Shown here: positions 1 to 9,179 of the stretch, in pieces
Numbering within the stretch: position 1 is the stretch's first letter
Layout: each line of letters opens with the position of its first letter
NCBI GenBank assembly: GCA_965214485.1
Contig: CBDCBW010000009.1
Coordinates: 62,001-126,000, forward strand
Length of the DNA: 64,000 nt
Direction of reading: 5' to 3'
Source of the DNA: JANQRZ01 sp965214485
Lineage (GTDB): Bacteria > Bacteroidota > Rhodothermia > Rhodothermales > JANQRZ01
The notes under the pieces: model-generated
What the model saw: the letters and a program-made list of their open reading frames with translations, nothing else
What the model was told of the DNA's origin: nothing
Databases searched by the model: none
Translations under genes and position numbers: made by a program

Positions 1-543
1 GACGCGGCGCAGGCGGCCGTCGATCAGGTGATCGAGCAGTGGGGCTCGATTGACGTGCTCGTCAACAACGCGGGCGTGACCAGGGACAACCTGCTGATCC
101 GCATGGGCGAGGACGATTGGGACGCCGTCATCGGGACGAACCTCAAGAGCGTCTTCAACGCGTGCAAGGCCGCCTACCGCCCGATGATGAAGCAGCGCGC
201 CGGGAGCATCGTCAACATCTCGTCGGTCGTCGGGGTGATGGGGAACGCTGGGCAGGCGAACTACGCCGCGAGCAAGGCCGGAATCATCGGCTTCACCAAG
301 AGCCTCGCCAAAGAGCTGGGCGCGCGCGGCGTGACGGCGAACGTCGTCGCCCCCGGCTACGTCGAGACCGACATGACGGAGGCCCTCGGCGACGCGGCGA
401 AGGAGGCGATGCTCGGCGGCATCCCCCTCAAGCGCCCCGCCACGCCCGAGGACATCGCGGCGGCCGTCCTCTTCCTCGCCTCCGACGCCGCGAGCTACAT
501 CACCGGCCACGTCCTCCACGTCGACGGTGGGCTGGCGATGTAA
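1..543 (+). CDS. fabG: 3-oxoacyl-ACP reductase FabG (5' end outside window)
   Basis: NADPH-dependent reductase of the fatty-acid elongation cycle (3-ketoacyl-ACP to 3-hydroxyacyl-ACP), cytosolic, of the short-chain dehydrogenase family. The reading frame is open from base 1, so the N-terminal glycine-rich nucleotide loop lies upstream. Visible are the NNAG motif, the catalytic serine in NISSVVG, the YxxxK pair in NYAASKAG, the PGYVETDM segment typical of FabG, and the C-terminal ITGHVLHVDGG signature. About 180 of the usual 245-250 residues are in the window. A GCCGG/CCGGC hairpin follows the stop codon. The family call is safe; FabG rather than another SDR rests on the C-terminal motifs. Confidence 0.9.
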   Translation, partial: DAAQAAVDQVIEQWGSIDVLVNNAGVTRDNLLIRMGEDDWDAVIGTNLKSVFNACKAAYRPMMKQRAGSIVNISSVVGVMGNAGQANYAASKAGIIGFTKSLAKELGARGVTANVVAPGYVETDMTEALGDAAKEAMLGGIPLKRPATPEDIAAAVLFLASDAASYITGHVLHVDGGLAM

Positions 544-559
544 GCCGGATCAAACCGGC
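544..559 (+). terminator. short hairpin after fabG
   Basis: GCCGG, a six-base loop, then CCGGC, starting right after the fabG stop codon. There is no T-run, so it may only be a 3' stabilising hairpin. It separates fabG from the following TA pair. Confidence 0.35.
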
Positions 560-597
560 GCAGCGCAGCCTACAAGAGAGACACGACCTGCAAAGCA

Positions 598-810
598 ATG
601 CCTGCCTCTTCCGTTAAAGCTGAAGTCCGCCGCCTCGTGGATACCCTGCCGGATGACGCAACGTGGGACGACGTGATGTACCGCCTCTACGTCCGCCAAT
701 CCATCGAACGCGGCCTGGCCGACAGCGACGCCGGACGCACCGTCAGCCGGGACGAGGTTCGGAAACTCCTCCGTGACCGCTTCGGCATTAGCTCGACCGA
801 ATCGGATTGA
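598..810 (+). CDS. ParD/RelB-like antitoxin (70 aa)
   Basis: Small charged protein placed directly in front of a ParE/RelE-type toxin frame and overlapping it by 4 bp (the toxin starts with TTG at 807). Size, order and overlap are those of the antitoxin of a type II toxin-antitoxin pair. The antitoxin would bind and neutralise the toxin and usually represses the operon. The sequence contains DDVMYRLYVRQSIERGLAD, a helical stretch common in these short antitoxins with an early VRRLVDTLPDD segment. No clear DNA-binding fold can be named by eye. Because the toxin is frameshifted, this may be an orphan antitoxin now. Confidence 0.6.
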   Translation: MPASSVKAEVRRLVDTLPDDATWDDVMYRLYVRQSIERGLADSDAGRTVSRDEVRKLLRDRFGISSTESD

Positions 811-1160
811 GAGTTCACTGGACGAACGAGGCGCTCGATCAACTCCTCGGCATCCGCGAGCAGGTAGCCAAGCGATCTCCCGATGCAGCGGATCGCCTCG
901 TGGATCGTCTGGCCACACGAGCAGAGCAACTCGAGCTGTTTCCGCGCTCGGGTCGCGTCGTGCCGGAGTATGAGCAGGATGCCGTTCGCGAAGTCATCGT
1001 GCGTCCCTACCGTGTGATCTACCGAGTCAAGGCTGAGCAGGTAGACAGACGTGCTCTCTGTGATTCACAGCCGCCAGACACTTCCGCCGAATCCATAGCC
1101 GCGCTCCTATCCGCTTCTCTCCATTGCGTTCCCCATGTAGACAATGAACTAGCGATGTAA
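807..1160 (+). pseudogene. ParE/RelE-family toxin, frameshifted by a 4-bp duplication
   Basis: The N-terminal part is a typical ParE-like toxin: VHWTNEALDQL, then RLVDRLATRAEQLE, FPRSGRVVPEY, and REVIVRPYRVIYRV. In this family the last strand follows as a hydrophobic stretch plus His/Arg. Here the open frame instead runs into an unrelated tail ending at 1160. At 1043-1050 the bases AGACAGAC form a tandem 4-bp duplication. Removing one copy restores DVLSVIHSRQTLPPNP and a stop at 1096-1098, giving about 95 residues, the normal family length. The start is TTG at 807, overlapping the antitoxin stop. The duplicated toxin probably lacks its C-terminal strand and is likely inactive. Confidence 0.75.
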
Positions 1161-1240
1161 CCGGTGGGCATCTGGACTTTTCCGCTTGGGTCCGGCGGAA
1201 CTATGTTCGGTGTGTCTTCGCCCACCTAGCCCCTCCGCTC

Positions 1241-2797
<1,557 letters not shown>

Positions 2798-2843
2798 TTG
2801 ATGCCTTGAATGGGGTCGTGCCGCCCTAATCTTATCTGCGATC

Positions 2844-3098
2844 ATGACTCACGAGCAAAGCGATTCCCGATCACCATCGTCTTCTCCAGACACCCCTCCC
2901 GGTGTAGATCCCTGGCATCTGTTCGAAGCAATGGACCGGGCGGCAACGATTGAAATCATGCTGCACGCGCTGCTAGATGAACACCCAGCGCTCACATACG
3001 GAAATCTTCAGCGCTGCTTCGACACTGCAGCAGAAGCGATACACCAACTCTATCAAGAGGCTGGACGGGGCAACTTTGAACAGGAGACGGAGCCATAG
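2844..3098 (+). CDS. small hypothetical protein (84 aa)
   Basis: I do not recognise this protein. It has a Ser/Pro-rich N-terminus (residues 6-18) followed by a predicted helical acidic part: LFEAMDRAATIEIMLHALL, then a TYGNLQRCF segment and an acidic tail. There is no signal peptide or membrane segment. The ATG at 2844 follows the AbgT stop by 46 bp on the same strand. It may be a stand-alone small gene associated with the nuclease-like gene downstream. Confidence 0.45.
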   Translation: MTHEQSDSRSPSSSPDTPPGVDPWHLFEAMDRAATIEIMLHALLDEHPALTYGNLQRCFDTAAEAIHQLYQEAGRGNFEQETEP

Positions 3099-3132
3099 CT
3101 CGCGCTCCTTCGTAGGCTCTGCTCTTCGCGGC

Positions 3133-3180
3133 ACGCTTTTTCTACCTCAGCGGCAGACGCTTTTTCTACCTCAGCGGCAG
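3133..3180 (+). repeat. exact 24-bp tandem duplication
   Basis: The 24 bases at 3133-3156 are repeated exactly at 3157-3180 (unit starts ACGCTTTTTCTACC and ends CAGCGGCAG). It lies in the gap between the 84-aa gene and the DUF5655 gene, 28 bp before that gene's ATG. The unit includes a T5 run. Confidence 0.9.
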
Positions 3181-3207
3181 ACTGACCACGTGAAGTCCGA
3201 ATAACAA

Positions 3208-4143
3208 ATGCCCCTTTTCAACATCGAGGGTCTCTCACTTCAGCCGATCCGGCAGCGCAACTTTCAGCAGGAGAAACAACTCCAAGCTCTGATCGAGGCA
3301 AACCTCGAACCGGCCTTCAACTGCCGCTTCGTCGCCTCTGAGTTCTCGACCGGAGCCGTGCATGCCGGACGAATTGACACCCTCGCTCTATCCGAGGACG
3401 GCAACCCCGTCATCATCGAGTACAAGAAGGTCGAGTCCTCCGAACTCATCAACCAGAGCCTCTTTTACCTCTATTGGATTCGGGATCACCGAGGCGACTT
3501 CGAGATCGCTGCTCGGCAGGCGCTCGGATCAGACACAGACGTGGACTGGTCGGATGTCCGTGTGATTTGCATCGCGCCGAACTTCAAGAAGTACGACCTC
3601 CACGCCGTGCAGGTGATGGGGGCGAACATCGAACTGTGGAGGTACCGGCTCTTCGAGAACAGCACGCTATATCTGGAAGAGGTATTCCAACAGACTGTGT
3701 CGGCCAGCCCAACGCTCAGCAGCGACGGCAAAAATCCGGTGATGGTGGCCGCAGGAAAGAAAGCCGCTCTCACCCGTGCCACCGCGACCTACACATTCGA
3801 CGAGCACCTCGAAGGGAAGCCGGAGCACGTTCAGCGACTCGTGCTCTCGGTGCAGGATTACATCATGGACCTTGATGCCGCTTTCGAGGAGGTGCCGAAG
3901 AAGCACTACATCGCCTACAAAATTTCCCAGAACATCGCCTGCGTCGAGGTGCAACGCCGCCGACTGCTCCTCTATCTCAAGCTCGATCCGTCCGAAATGT
4001 CACAGCTACCGAAGAACGCACGCGACGTGTCGCAAATCGGACACTATGGGACGGGAGACTTCGAGCTTTCGGTATCGAACGAGGAAGGCTTCGAGGAAGC
4101 TAAGCGGTTCATAGAGATGGCGTATCAGCGGGTAGGAGGCTGA
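3208..4143 (+). CDS. PD-(D/E)XK nuclease-like protein with C-terminal DUF5655
   Basis: 311 aa. The N-terminal half has the layout of a PD-(D/E)XK nuclease core: GRIDTLAL (Asp57), a short turn, then VIIEYKK (Glu71, Lys73), followed by a helix beginning ELINQSLFYLYWI. Related proteins carry DUF91/EndoMS-like cores. The C-terminal approximately 110 residues (from about 200) look like DUF5655: KKHYIAYKISQNIACVEVQ, LYLKLDP, and RDVSQIGHYGTGDFELSV. The combination is known as an uncharacterised single-gene architecture, often in accessory regions. Substrate and cleavage activity are unknown. GC content is lower than in neighbouring genes, which fits horizontal acquisition. The ATG at 3208 gives a good N-terminus. 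Confidence 0.7.
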   Translation: MPLFNIEGLSLQPIRQRNFQQEKQLQALIEANLEPAFNCRFVASEFSTGAVHAGRIDTLALSEDGNPVIIEYKKVESSELINQSLFYLYWIRDHRGDFEIAARQALGSDTDVDWSDVRVICIAPNFKKYDLHAVQVMGANIELWRYRLFENSTLYLEEVFQQTVSASPTLSSDGKNPVMVAAGKKAALTRATATYTFDEHLEGKPEHVQRLVLSVQDYIMDLDAAFEEVPKKHYIAYKISQNIACVEVQRRRLLLYLKLDPSEMSQLPKNARDVSQIGHYGTGDFELSVSNEEGFEEAKRFIEMAYQRVGG

Positions 4144-4257
4144 CTCGCGGACTCAGAGCAGCTGCGCCTTTTCGGTGAAAGGTCGGCACACCCTGGCAAA
4201 GGCGATAGCTTCGGCGTACCATTCTCTGTTAGCCCTATCCTACCGAGAGACGTACGC

Positions 4258-5751
4258 ATGGTATACAAAGCCGTCATCGACCTGACGCAGAAGGCGCAGG
4301 ACGACAAGCGCAAGCAGCAAGCCCAGGAGCGGTTCCACGAACCCGACCCCGCCCTCCCCCCGGTGGACGTGGCCGACCTGCCGGACGCCCTCCGCGACGG
4401 CGTCCGCGGCGTCGGCTGGCCGGGCCTGATGCCGGTCCAGCAGCGGGCGATCCCCTACATGCTGGGCGGCCAGGACCTGATCGTCCAGGCGCGCACCGGG
4501 ACGGGCAAGACGGGCGCGTTTCTCCTCCCGCTCCTCGAGCTCCTCGACCCCCACAAGAAGGAGATGCAGGCCTTGGTGCTCGGCCCGACGCGCGAGCTCG
4601 CGCGCCAGATCCTCGCCGAGTTCGAGCGGATGAACGCCGGGCTAGCGGAGGCCGAGCGGCTCCACGCGGTCGCGGTCTACGGCGGCGTCGGCTACGGGCC
4701 GCAGGTGAGCGCCTTCAAAGAGGGCGCGCAGCTCGTCGTCGGGACGCCGGGGCGCGTGCTCGACCACCTCGAAAAGGGCACGCTCCGCCTCGACGGCCTC
4801 CGGCTGCTGATCCTCGACGAGGCCGACGAGATGCTCTCGATGGGGTTCTACCCGGCGATGAAGAAGCTCCAGCGCTACCTCCCGCGCGAGCGCCAGAGCT
4901 ACATGTTCTCGGCGACGATGCCCTTCAAGGTGCAGCGCGTCGGCGAGGAGTTTCTCGACAAGCCCGGCTTCCTCAGCCTGTCCTCGGGCAGGGTCCACGT
5001 CGACTCGATGGACCACCGCTCGTACAAGGTCGATGCGATGGGCAAGGACCGGGCGCTCGTCAGCCTGATCGAGCTTGAGAACCCGGACGCGGCGATCATC
5101 TTCTCCAACACCAAGCGTGAGGTCGAGTACCTCGCGGCGTTCCTGCGCAACTTCGGGCACGACGCGGCGGAGATTTCGAGCGACCTGACGCAGCAGGCCC
5201 GCGAGAAGGTCATGGCCCGGCTCCGCAGCGGCGAGCTCCGGTTCCTGGTCGCGACGGACGTGGCGGCGCGCGGGATCGACATCTCGGACCTGTCGCACGT
5301 CTTCATGTACGACATCCCGCAGGACCGCGAGTACTACATCCACCGCGCCGGGCGGACGGCCCGCGCCGGCAAGACCGGCGTCGCGATCTCCCTCGTGACC
5401 CAGGAGACCGAGCGCACGCTCGACGACATCGCCAAGAAGTACGACATCGAGCTCGACAAGCGGACGCTCCCGACCGACGCCGAGATCGCCGAGCGCGTCG
5501 GGCAGCGGCTCGTGATCTTGCTCGAAGAGGAGCTGCGCAACAAGACCCGGATGGAGCGCGAGCGGATGCAGCGCTTCGTCCCGCTCGCCCAGCGCCTGAT
5601 CGCCGACGAGGAGCCGGAGCTGCTCGCGATGCTGCTCGACGAGGTCTACCACGAGAGCCTCCACGCCTCCGACACCGAGGCCGTCGCGCAGGAGCGCCAG
5701 GAGCCGCGCCCGAAGGGCCGAGGCTCGAACGGCGGGCGCGGGCGGCGCTAG
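4258..5751 (+). CDS. DEAD-box ATP-dependent RNA helicase
   Basis: 497 aa, superfamily 2 RNA helicase acting on structured RNA in ribosome assembly or mRNA turnover. Motifs in order: Q-motif region GWPGLMPVQQRAIPYML, Walker A ARTGTGKT (78-85), PTRELA (110-115), TPGR (163-166), DEAD (187-190), SAT (218-220), ATDVAARGID and HRAGRTARAG in the second RecA domain. A C-terminal extension follows, with a short basic Gly/Arg tail (RGSNGGRGRR) that could help bind RNA. The upstream gap (4144-4257) shows no gene. The ChaN-like gene starts 2 bp after the stop, so the two are probably co-transcribed. The precise paralogue (DeaD, RhlE and others) cannot be told by eye. Confidence 0.93.
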   Translation: MVYKAVIDLTQKAQDDKRKQQAQERFHEPDPALPPVDVADLPDALRDGVRGVGWPGLMPVQQRAIPYMLGGQDLIVQARTGTGKTGAFLLPLLELLDPHKKEMQALVLGPTRELARQILAEFERMNAGLAEAERLHAVAVYGGVGYGPQVSAFKEGAQLVVGTPGRVLDHLEKGTLRLDGLRLLILDEADEMLSMGFYPAMKKLQRYLPRERQSYMFSATMPFKVQRVGEEFLDKPGFLSLSSGRVHVDSMDHRSYKVDAMGKDRALVSLIELENPDAAIIFSNTKREVEYLAAFLRNFGHDAAEISSDLTQQAREKVMARLRSGELRFLVATDVAARGIDISDLSHVFMYDIPQDREYYIHRAGRTARAGKTGVAISLVTQETERTLDDIAKKYDIELDKRTLPTDAEIAERVGQRLVILLEEELRNKTRMERERMQRFVPLAQRLIADEEPELLAMLLDEVYHESLHASDTEAVAQERQEPRPKGRGSNGGRGRR

Positions 5752-5753
5752 CG

Positions 5754-6674
5754 ATGCGCGCCCTCGCCCTCGTCGCCCTTCTCTGCGCCGGGACGGTGAA
5801 CGCCCAACCGGCGGACTCGGCGGCGTACCGCGTCTTCACCGACGCTGGAGCGCCGTCGTCGCTGAACGGCCTCGTGCGGGCGATGGCGGAGGCCGACGTG
5901 GTCTTCCTCGGCGAGCAGCACGACGACGCCGTGGCGCACCGCCTCCAGGCCGTGCTGCTCGCCGCTGCCCTGCGCTACGACCCGGACCGGGGGCTCGCCG
6001 TCGCGCTCGAGATGTTCGAGCGCGACGTCCAGGGTGTGCTCGACGAGTACCTCGCCGGGCTCGTCCGCGAGCAGGACTTCCTCGACGCCGCCCGCCCGTG
6101 GAGCACCTACGCGACCGACTACCGCCCGCTCGTCGAGTTCGCGCGGGAGCACGGCCTGCCGGTCGTCGCGGCGAACGCGCCGCAGCGCTACGTCAGCCGC
6201 GTCTCCCGCCTCGGGCCGGGGTCGCTCGACTCGCTCTCCGCCGAGGCGAAGGCTACGCTGCCGCCGTTGCCCGTCGCGGACCCGTCGCCCGCGCTCGCCG
6301 GGCAGTTCACGGCGCTGATGGAAGGCATGATGGGCCACGGGTCACCGCACGGTTCGGACTCGACCGGTGCACCGGTTCACGGCAGTGCGCCGTCGATGGA
6401 GAACCTCCTCGCCGCGCAGAACCTGCGCGACGCCTCGATGGCGGACGCCGTTGCCGGCGCGCTCGACGCCCACCCCGGCGCGCTCGTTGTCCACCTCAAC
6501 GGGACGTTCCACAGCGAGGGCGGCCTCGGCGTGCCCGAGCACCTCGCCCGCCTTCGCCCCGGCACCCGCGTGCTCGTCGTCACGATGAAGCCCAGCGCGT
6601 CCTTCCCCGACCTCGACCCGGAATCGTTCCGCACCGGCGGCACCGGCTTCGTCGTCGTCACCGACCCGCGCTGA
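5754..6674 (+). CDS. ChaN-family (TIKI-like) haem/iron-associated exported protein
   Basis: 306 aa with a signal peptide (LALVALLCAGTVNAQ, cleavage after about residue 19) and no lipobox cysteine. The core matches the ChaN/TIKI fold: VVFLGEQHDD near residue 45, ALEMFERDVQ, PLVEFAREHGLPVVAANAP, and LVVHLNGTFHSEGGLGVP near the end. Family members bind haem or act as metal-dependent membrane-associated hydrolases (Campylobacter ChaN binds haem). A His/Gly/Ser-rich linker (HGSPHGSDSTGAPVHGS) at about 195-215 is unusual and could bind metal. The gene starts 2 bp after the helicase stop. A cloverleaf-like repeat begins on the base after its own stop codon. Confidence 0.8.
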   Translation: MRALALVALLCAGTVNAQPADSAAYRVFTDAGAPSSLNGLVRAMAEADVVFLGEQHDDAVAHRLQAVLLAAALRYDPDRGLAVALEMFERDVQGVLDEYLAGLVREQDFLDAARPWSTYATDYRPLVEFAREHGLPVVAANAPQRYVSRVSRLGPGSLDSLSAEAKATLPPLPVADPSPALAGQFTALMEGMMGHGSPHGSDSTGAPVHGSAPSMENLLAAQNLRDASMADAVAGALDAHPGALVVHLNGTFHSEGGLGVPEHLARLRPGTRVLVVTMKPSASFPDLDPESFRTGGTGFVVVTDPR

Positions 6675-6785
6675 CCCCCCGTTTCGCTTGCAGCACTTCG
6701 TGCAAGCTGCGCGAAACTGTCCCCCTCAATGAGGGGGACAGCCGCATGAAGCTGGGAGCGCAGCGACCACAAACGCGACGGGGGG
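6675..6785. repeat. cloverleaf-like dispersed repeat, copy 1
   Basis: Outer stem CCCCCCG (6675-6681) with CGGGGGG (6779-6785). Arm 1: GTTTCGC (6681-6687) with GCGAAAC (6711-6717), containing an inner GCTTGC/GCAAGC stem. Arm 2: GTCCCCCTC (6719-6727), a 3-nt loop, GAGGGGGAC (6731-6739). Arm 3 is degenerate but keeps the GAGCGCAGCGA box seen in other copies. It begins on the base after the ChaN-like stop codon. Confidence 0.75.
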
Positions 6786-6824
6786 TGCCCTCCGTATTTT
6801 CCTCCCTCACCCAGCCTCCCGACC

Positions 6825-8468
6825 ATGCGCCTTTTTCTCCTGAGCCTCTGCCTGCTGATCCTCGCCGGGTGCGGCGACGACCCCGCCGTGGACGTGGCTG
6901 AACCGGACGTGCCCGCCGACGGCCTCACGATGCAGCAGCGTCTCGACCAGTACACCACCGTCCGCCTCACGACGGACATCGAGCTGAGCGACAACGAGCG
7001 GGCGATGATCCCGCTCCTGATCGAGGCCGCCGAGGCGATGGACGAGGTCTTCTGGGCCCAGTCCTACGGTGACCGCGACGAGCTCCTCGCCTCGCTCGAC
7101 GGGCCGGCGCGCGCGTACGCCGCGATCAACTACGGCCCGTGGGACCGGCTCGACGGCGAGGGCGCGTTCCTCCCCCGCACCGCCGAGAAGCCGCTCGGTG
7201 CGAAGTTCTATCCCGAGGACGTCACGAAGGAAGAGCTCGAAGCCGCGGCTGCCGAGAACCCGGAGTTGCTCAGCCTCTACACGCTCGTCCGGCGCGACTC
7301 TGCCGGCGCGCTCGTCGCCGTGCCCTACCACCAAGCGTTCCGCGAGCAGCACGAGCGCGCCGCGCAGAAGCTCCGCGAGGCCGCCGAGCTCGCCGACGAC
7401 CCCGGCCTCGAACGCTACCTCCGGCTCCGCGCCGACGCGCTCCTCTCGGGCGACTACCAGCCGAGCGACCTCGCGTGGATGGACATGAAGGACAACACCA
7501 TCGACTTCGTCGTCGGCCCGGTCGAGACCTACGAGGACCGGCTGCTCGGCGCTAAGGCGGCGCACGAGGCCTACGTGCTCGTCAAGGACAAGGCGTGGAG
7601 CGAGCGCCTCGCCCGCTATGCCGCGCTCCTGCCCGAGCTGCAGCGCGGCCTGCCCGTCCCGGACGAGTACAAGCAGGAGGAGCCCGGCACCGACGCCGAC
7701 CTCGGGGCCTACGACGTGGTCTACTACGCCGGCGACGCGAACGCCGGCTCGAAGACCATCGCCATCAACCTCCCGAACGACGAAGAGGTCCAGCTCCAGA
7801 AGGGCTCGCGCCGGCTCCAGCTCAAGAACGCGATGCGCGCCAAGTTCGACCAGATTCTCGAGCCCATCGCCGACGAGCTGATCGTGCCGGAGCAGCGCGA
7901 CAACGTCACCTTCGACGCCTTCTTCGCCAACACGATGTTCCACGAGGTCGCCCACGGGCTCGGCATCAAGAACACGATCAACGGCGGCGGGACGGTCCGC
8001 GAGGCGCTCCAGGAGAACGCGAGCGCGCTCGAAGAGGGCAAGGCCGACGTGCTCGGGCTTTACATGATCCAGCGCCTCCACGCCGACGGCGAGGTCGGCG
8101 GCGAGTTGATGGACAACTACGTCACGTTCCTCGCCTCGATCTTCCGCTCGATCCGTTTCGGAGCCTCCAGCGCCCACGGGCGGGCGAACCTGATCCGGTT
8201 CAACTTCTTCCTCGAAAACGGAGCCTTCACGCGCACCGAGGACGGACGCTACCGGATCGACCCCGACCGCGTCGGCGAGGTCGTGGACATGCTCAGCGAG
8301 CGCATCCTCCGCTTCCAGGGCGACGGCGACTACGACGGCGTCAGCGCCTTCATCGACGAGTACGCCCAGATCGGCCCCGACCTCCAGGCCGACCTCGACC
8401 GGCTGCAAGCCGCCCAGATCCCCGTGGACATCGTCTTCGAGCAAGGCACCGACGTGCTCGGCCTGTGA
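6825..8468 (+). CDS. M49-like zinc metallopeptidase lipoprotein (dipeptidyl-peptidase III relative)
   Basis: 547 aa. Lipoprotein signal peptide with lipobox LILAGC (Cys16), so probably anchored in the outer or inner membrane facing the periplasm. The zinc site is HEVAHGLG (373-380, two His and the catalytic Glu) with the second ligand motif EEGKAD (403-408) about 30 residues on, the arrangement of the peptidase M49-like group common in Bacteroidota. That group is often annotated as Zn-dependent hydrolase or DPP III family. The shorter HExxH in place of the HELLGH of classical DPP III marks a bacterial subgroup. Substrate is unknown; oligopeptides are likely. The gene follows the cloverleaf repeat and stands just before the MNT-HEPN pair. 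Confidence 0.8.
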   Translation: MRLFLLSLCLLILAGCGDDPAVDVAEPDVPADGLTMQQRLDQYTTVRLTTDIELSDNERAMIPLLIEAAEAMDEVFWAQSYGDRDELLASLDGPARAYAAINYGPWDRLDGEGAFLPRTAEKPLGAKFYPEDVTKEELEAAAAENPELLSLYTLVRRDSAGALVAVPYHQAFREQHERAAQKLREAAELADDPGLERYLRLRADALLSGDYQPSDLAWMDMKDNTIDFVVGPVETYEDRLLGAKAAHEAYVLVKDKAWSERLARYAALLPELQRGLPVPDEYKQEEPGTDADLGAYDVVYYAGDANAGSKTIAINLPNDEEVQLQKGSRRLQLKNAMRAKFDQILEPIADELIVPEQRDNVTFDAFFANTMFHEVAHGLGIKNTINGGGTVREALQENASALEEGKADVLGLYMIQRLHADGEVGGELMDNYVTFLASIFRSIRFGASSAHGRANLIRFNFFLENGAFTRTEDGRYRIDPDRVGEVVDMLSERILRFQGDGDYDGVSAFIDEYAQIGPDLQADLDRLQAAQIPVDIVFEQGTDVLGL

Positions 8469-8473
8469 CCGCG

Positions 8474-8782
8474 ATGCATCCTGCTCTTGACATCATCACG
8501 CGCCGCCTCGCTACTGTCCCGGAGGTCCACCGCGTGCTGCTCTACGGCTCGCGGGCGCGCGGCGATCACGGCCCGCGCTCGGACATCGACCTCGCCATCG
8601 AGTGCCGGGAGACCAGCCACGGGGACAGTGACCGGGCATGGTTTGAGATCGAAGCCTATCTCGAAGACGAGGCCCCGACCCTGCTGAAGATCGACGCGAC
8701 GCGGCTCGACCGGGCACCAGCCACGCTACGCCGGGAGATCGAACGCGAGGGCATCGCGCTCTACGAAGGGCACGCGCCATGA
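8474..8782 (+). CDS. MNT-type nucleotidyltransferase (antitoxin of MNT-HEPN pair)
   Basis: 102 aa minimal nucleotidyltransferase. The family motif GS-x-x-x-G with S-D-I-D is complete: GSRARGDHGPRSDIDLAIE, residues 25-43, with metal-binding Asp37 and Asp39. In MNT-HEPN systems the MNT protein inactivates its HEPN partner by adding AMP units. It starts at the ATG at 8474 (a GTG at 8465 is a possible alternative). Its stop overlaps the start of the HEPN gene by 4 bp (ATGA), showing translational coupling. This is the HI0073/HI0074-like arrangement. Confidence 0.88.
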   Translation: MHPALDIITRRLATVPEVHRVLLYGSRARGDHGPRSDIDLAIECRETSHGDSDRAWFEIEAYLEDEAPTLLKIDATRLDRAPATLRREIEREGIALYEGHAP

Positions 8783-9171
8783 ACGCCAGACTCGCCCAAG
8801 CCTTCGACGACCTTCGCCGTGCGCTCGACCGGCTCGGCGAGACGCAAGCGCTGAACCCCAAGACCAACCCCGTGCTGATCGACGGTACGATTCAGCGTTT
8901 TGAGTTCACGTTCGAACTGTTCTGGAAAACATTGAAGCGCCTGCTGGAGCACGAAGGCATTGCCGCCACGAGTCCGCGTGCCGTCCTCAAAGAAGCCTAT
9001 GCGCAGGGGTGGCTCGACGACGAAGTCTTGTGGCTTGCCATGCTCCGAGACCGCAATCTAGCCTCGCACACGTACAAAGAGGTGCTCGCCGCCCAGATAT
9101 TCGAGAACATCCGGCGTTACGTGCCCGCGCTGAACCGCACCTTTGCCCATCTCCAAGCGCTGCCACGCTAG
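8779..9171 (+). CDS. HEPN-domain protein of HI0074 type (toxin or substrate-binding partner)
   Basis: 130 aa, all-helical. The N-terminal region FEFTFELFWKTLKRLLEHEG is characteristic of the HI0074 group of HEPN proteins (named nucleotidyltransferase substrate-binding proteins). The RNase motif R-x4-H is present as RNLASH, Arg92 to His97, followed by TYKE, which often carries the tyrosine that is AMPylated by the MNT partner. The 4-bp overlap with the MNT gene supports a functional pair. Expected activity is RNA cleavage restrained by the partner. All key residues are intact, in contrast to the broken ParE-type toxin upstream. Confidence 0.85.
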   Translation: MNARLAQAFDDLRRALDRLGETQALNPKTNPVLIDGTIQRFEFTFELFWKTLKRLLEHEGIAATSPRAVLKEAYAQGWLDDEVLWLAMLRDRNLASHTYKEVLAAQIFENIRRYVPALNRTFAHLQALPR

Positions 9172-9179
9172 TCTAACCC

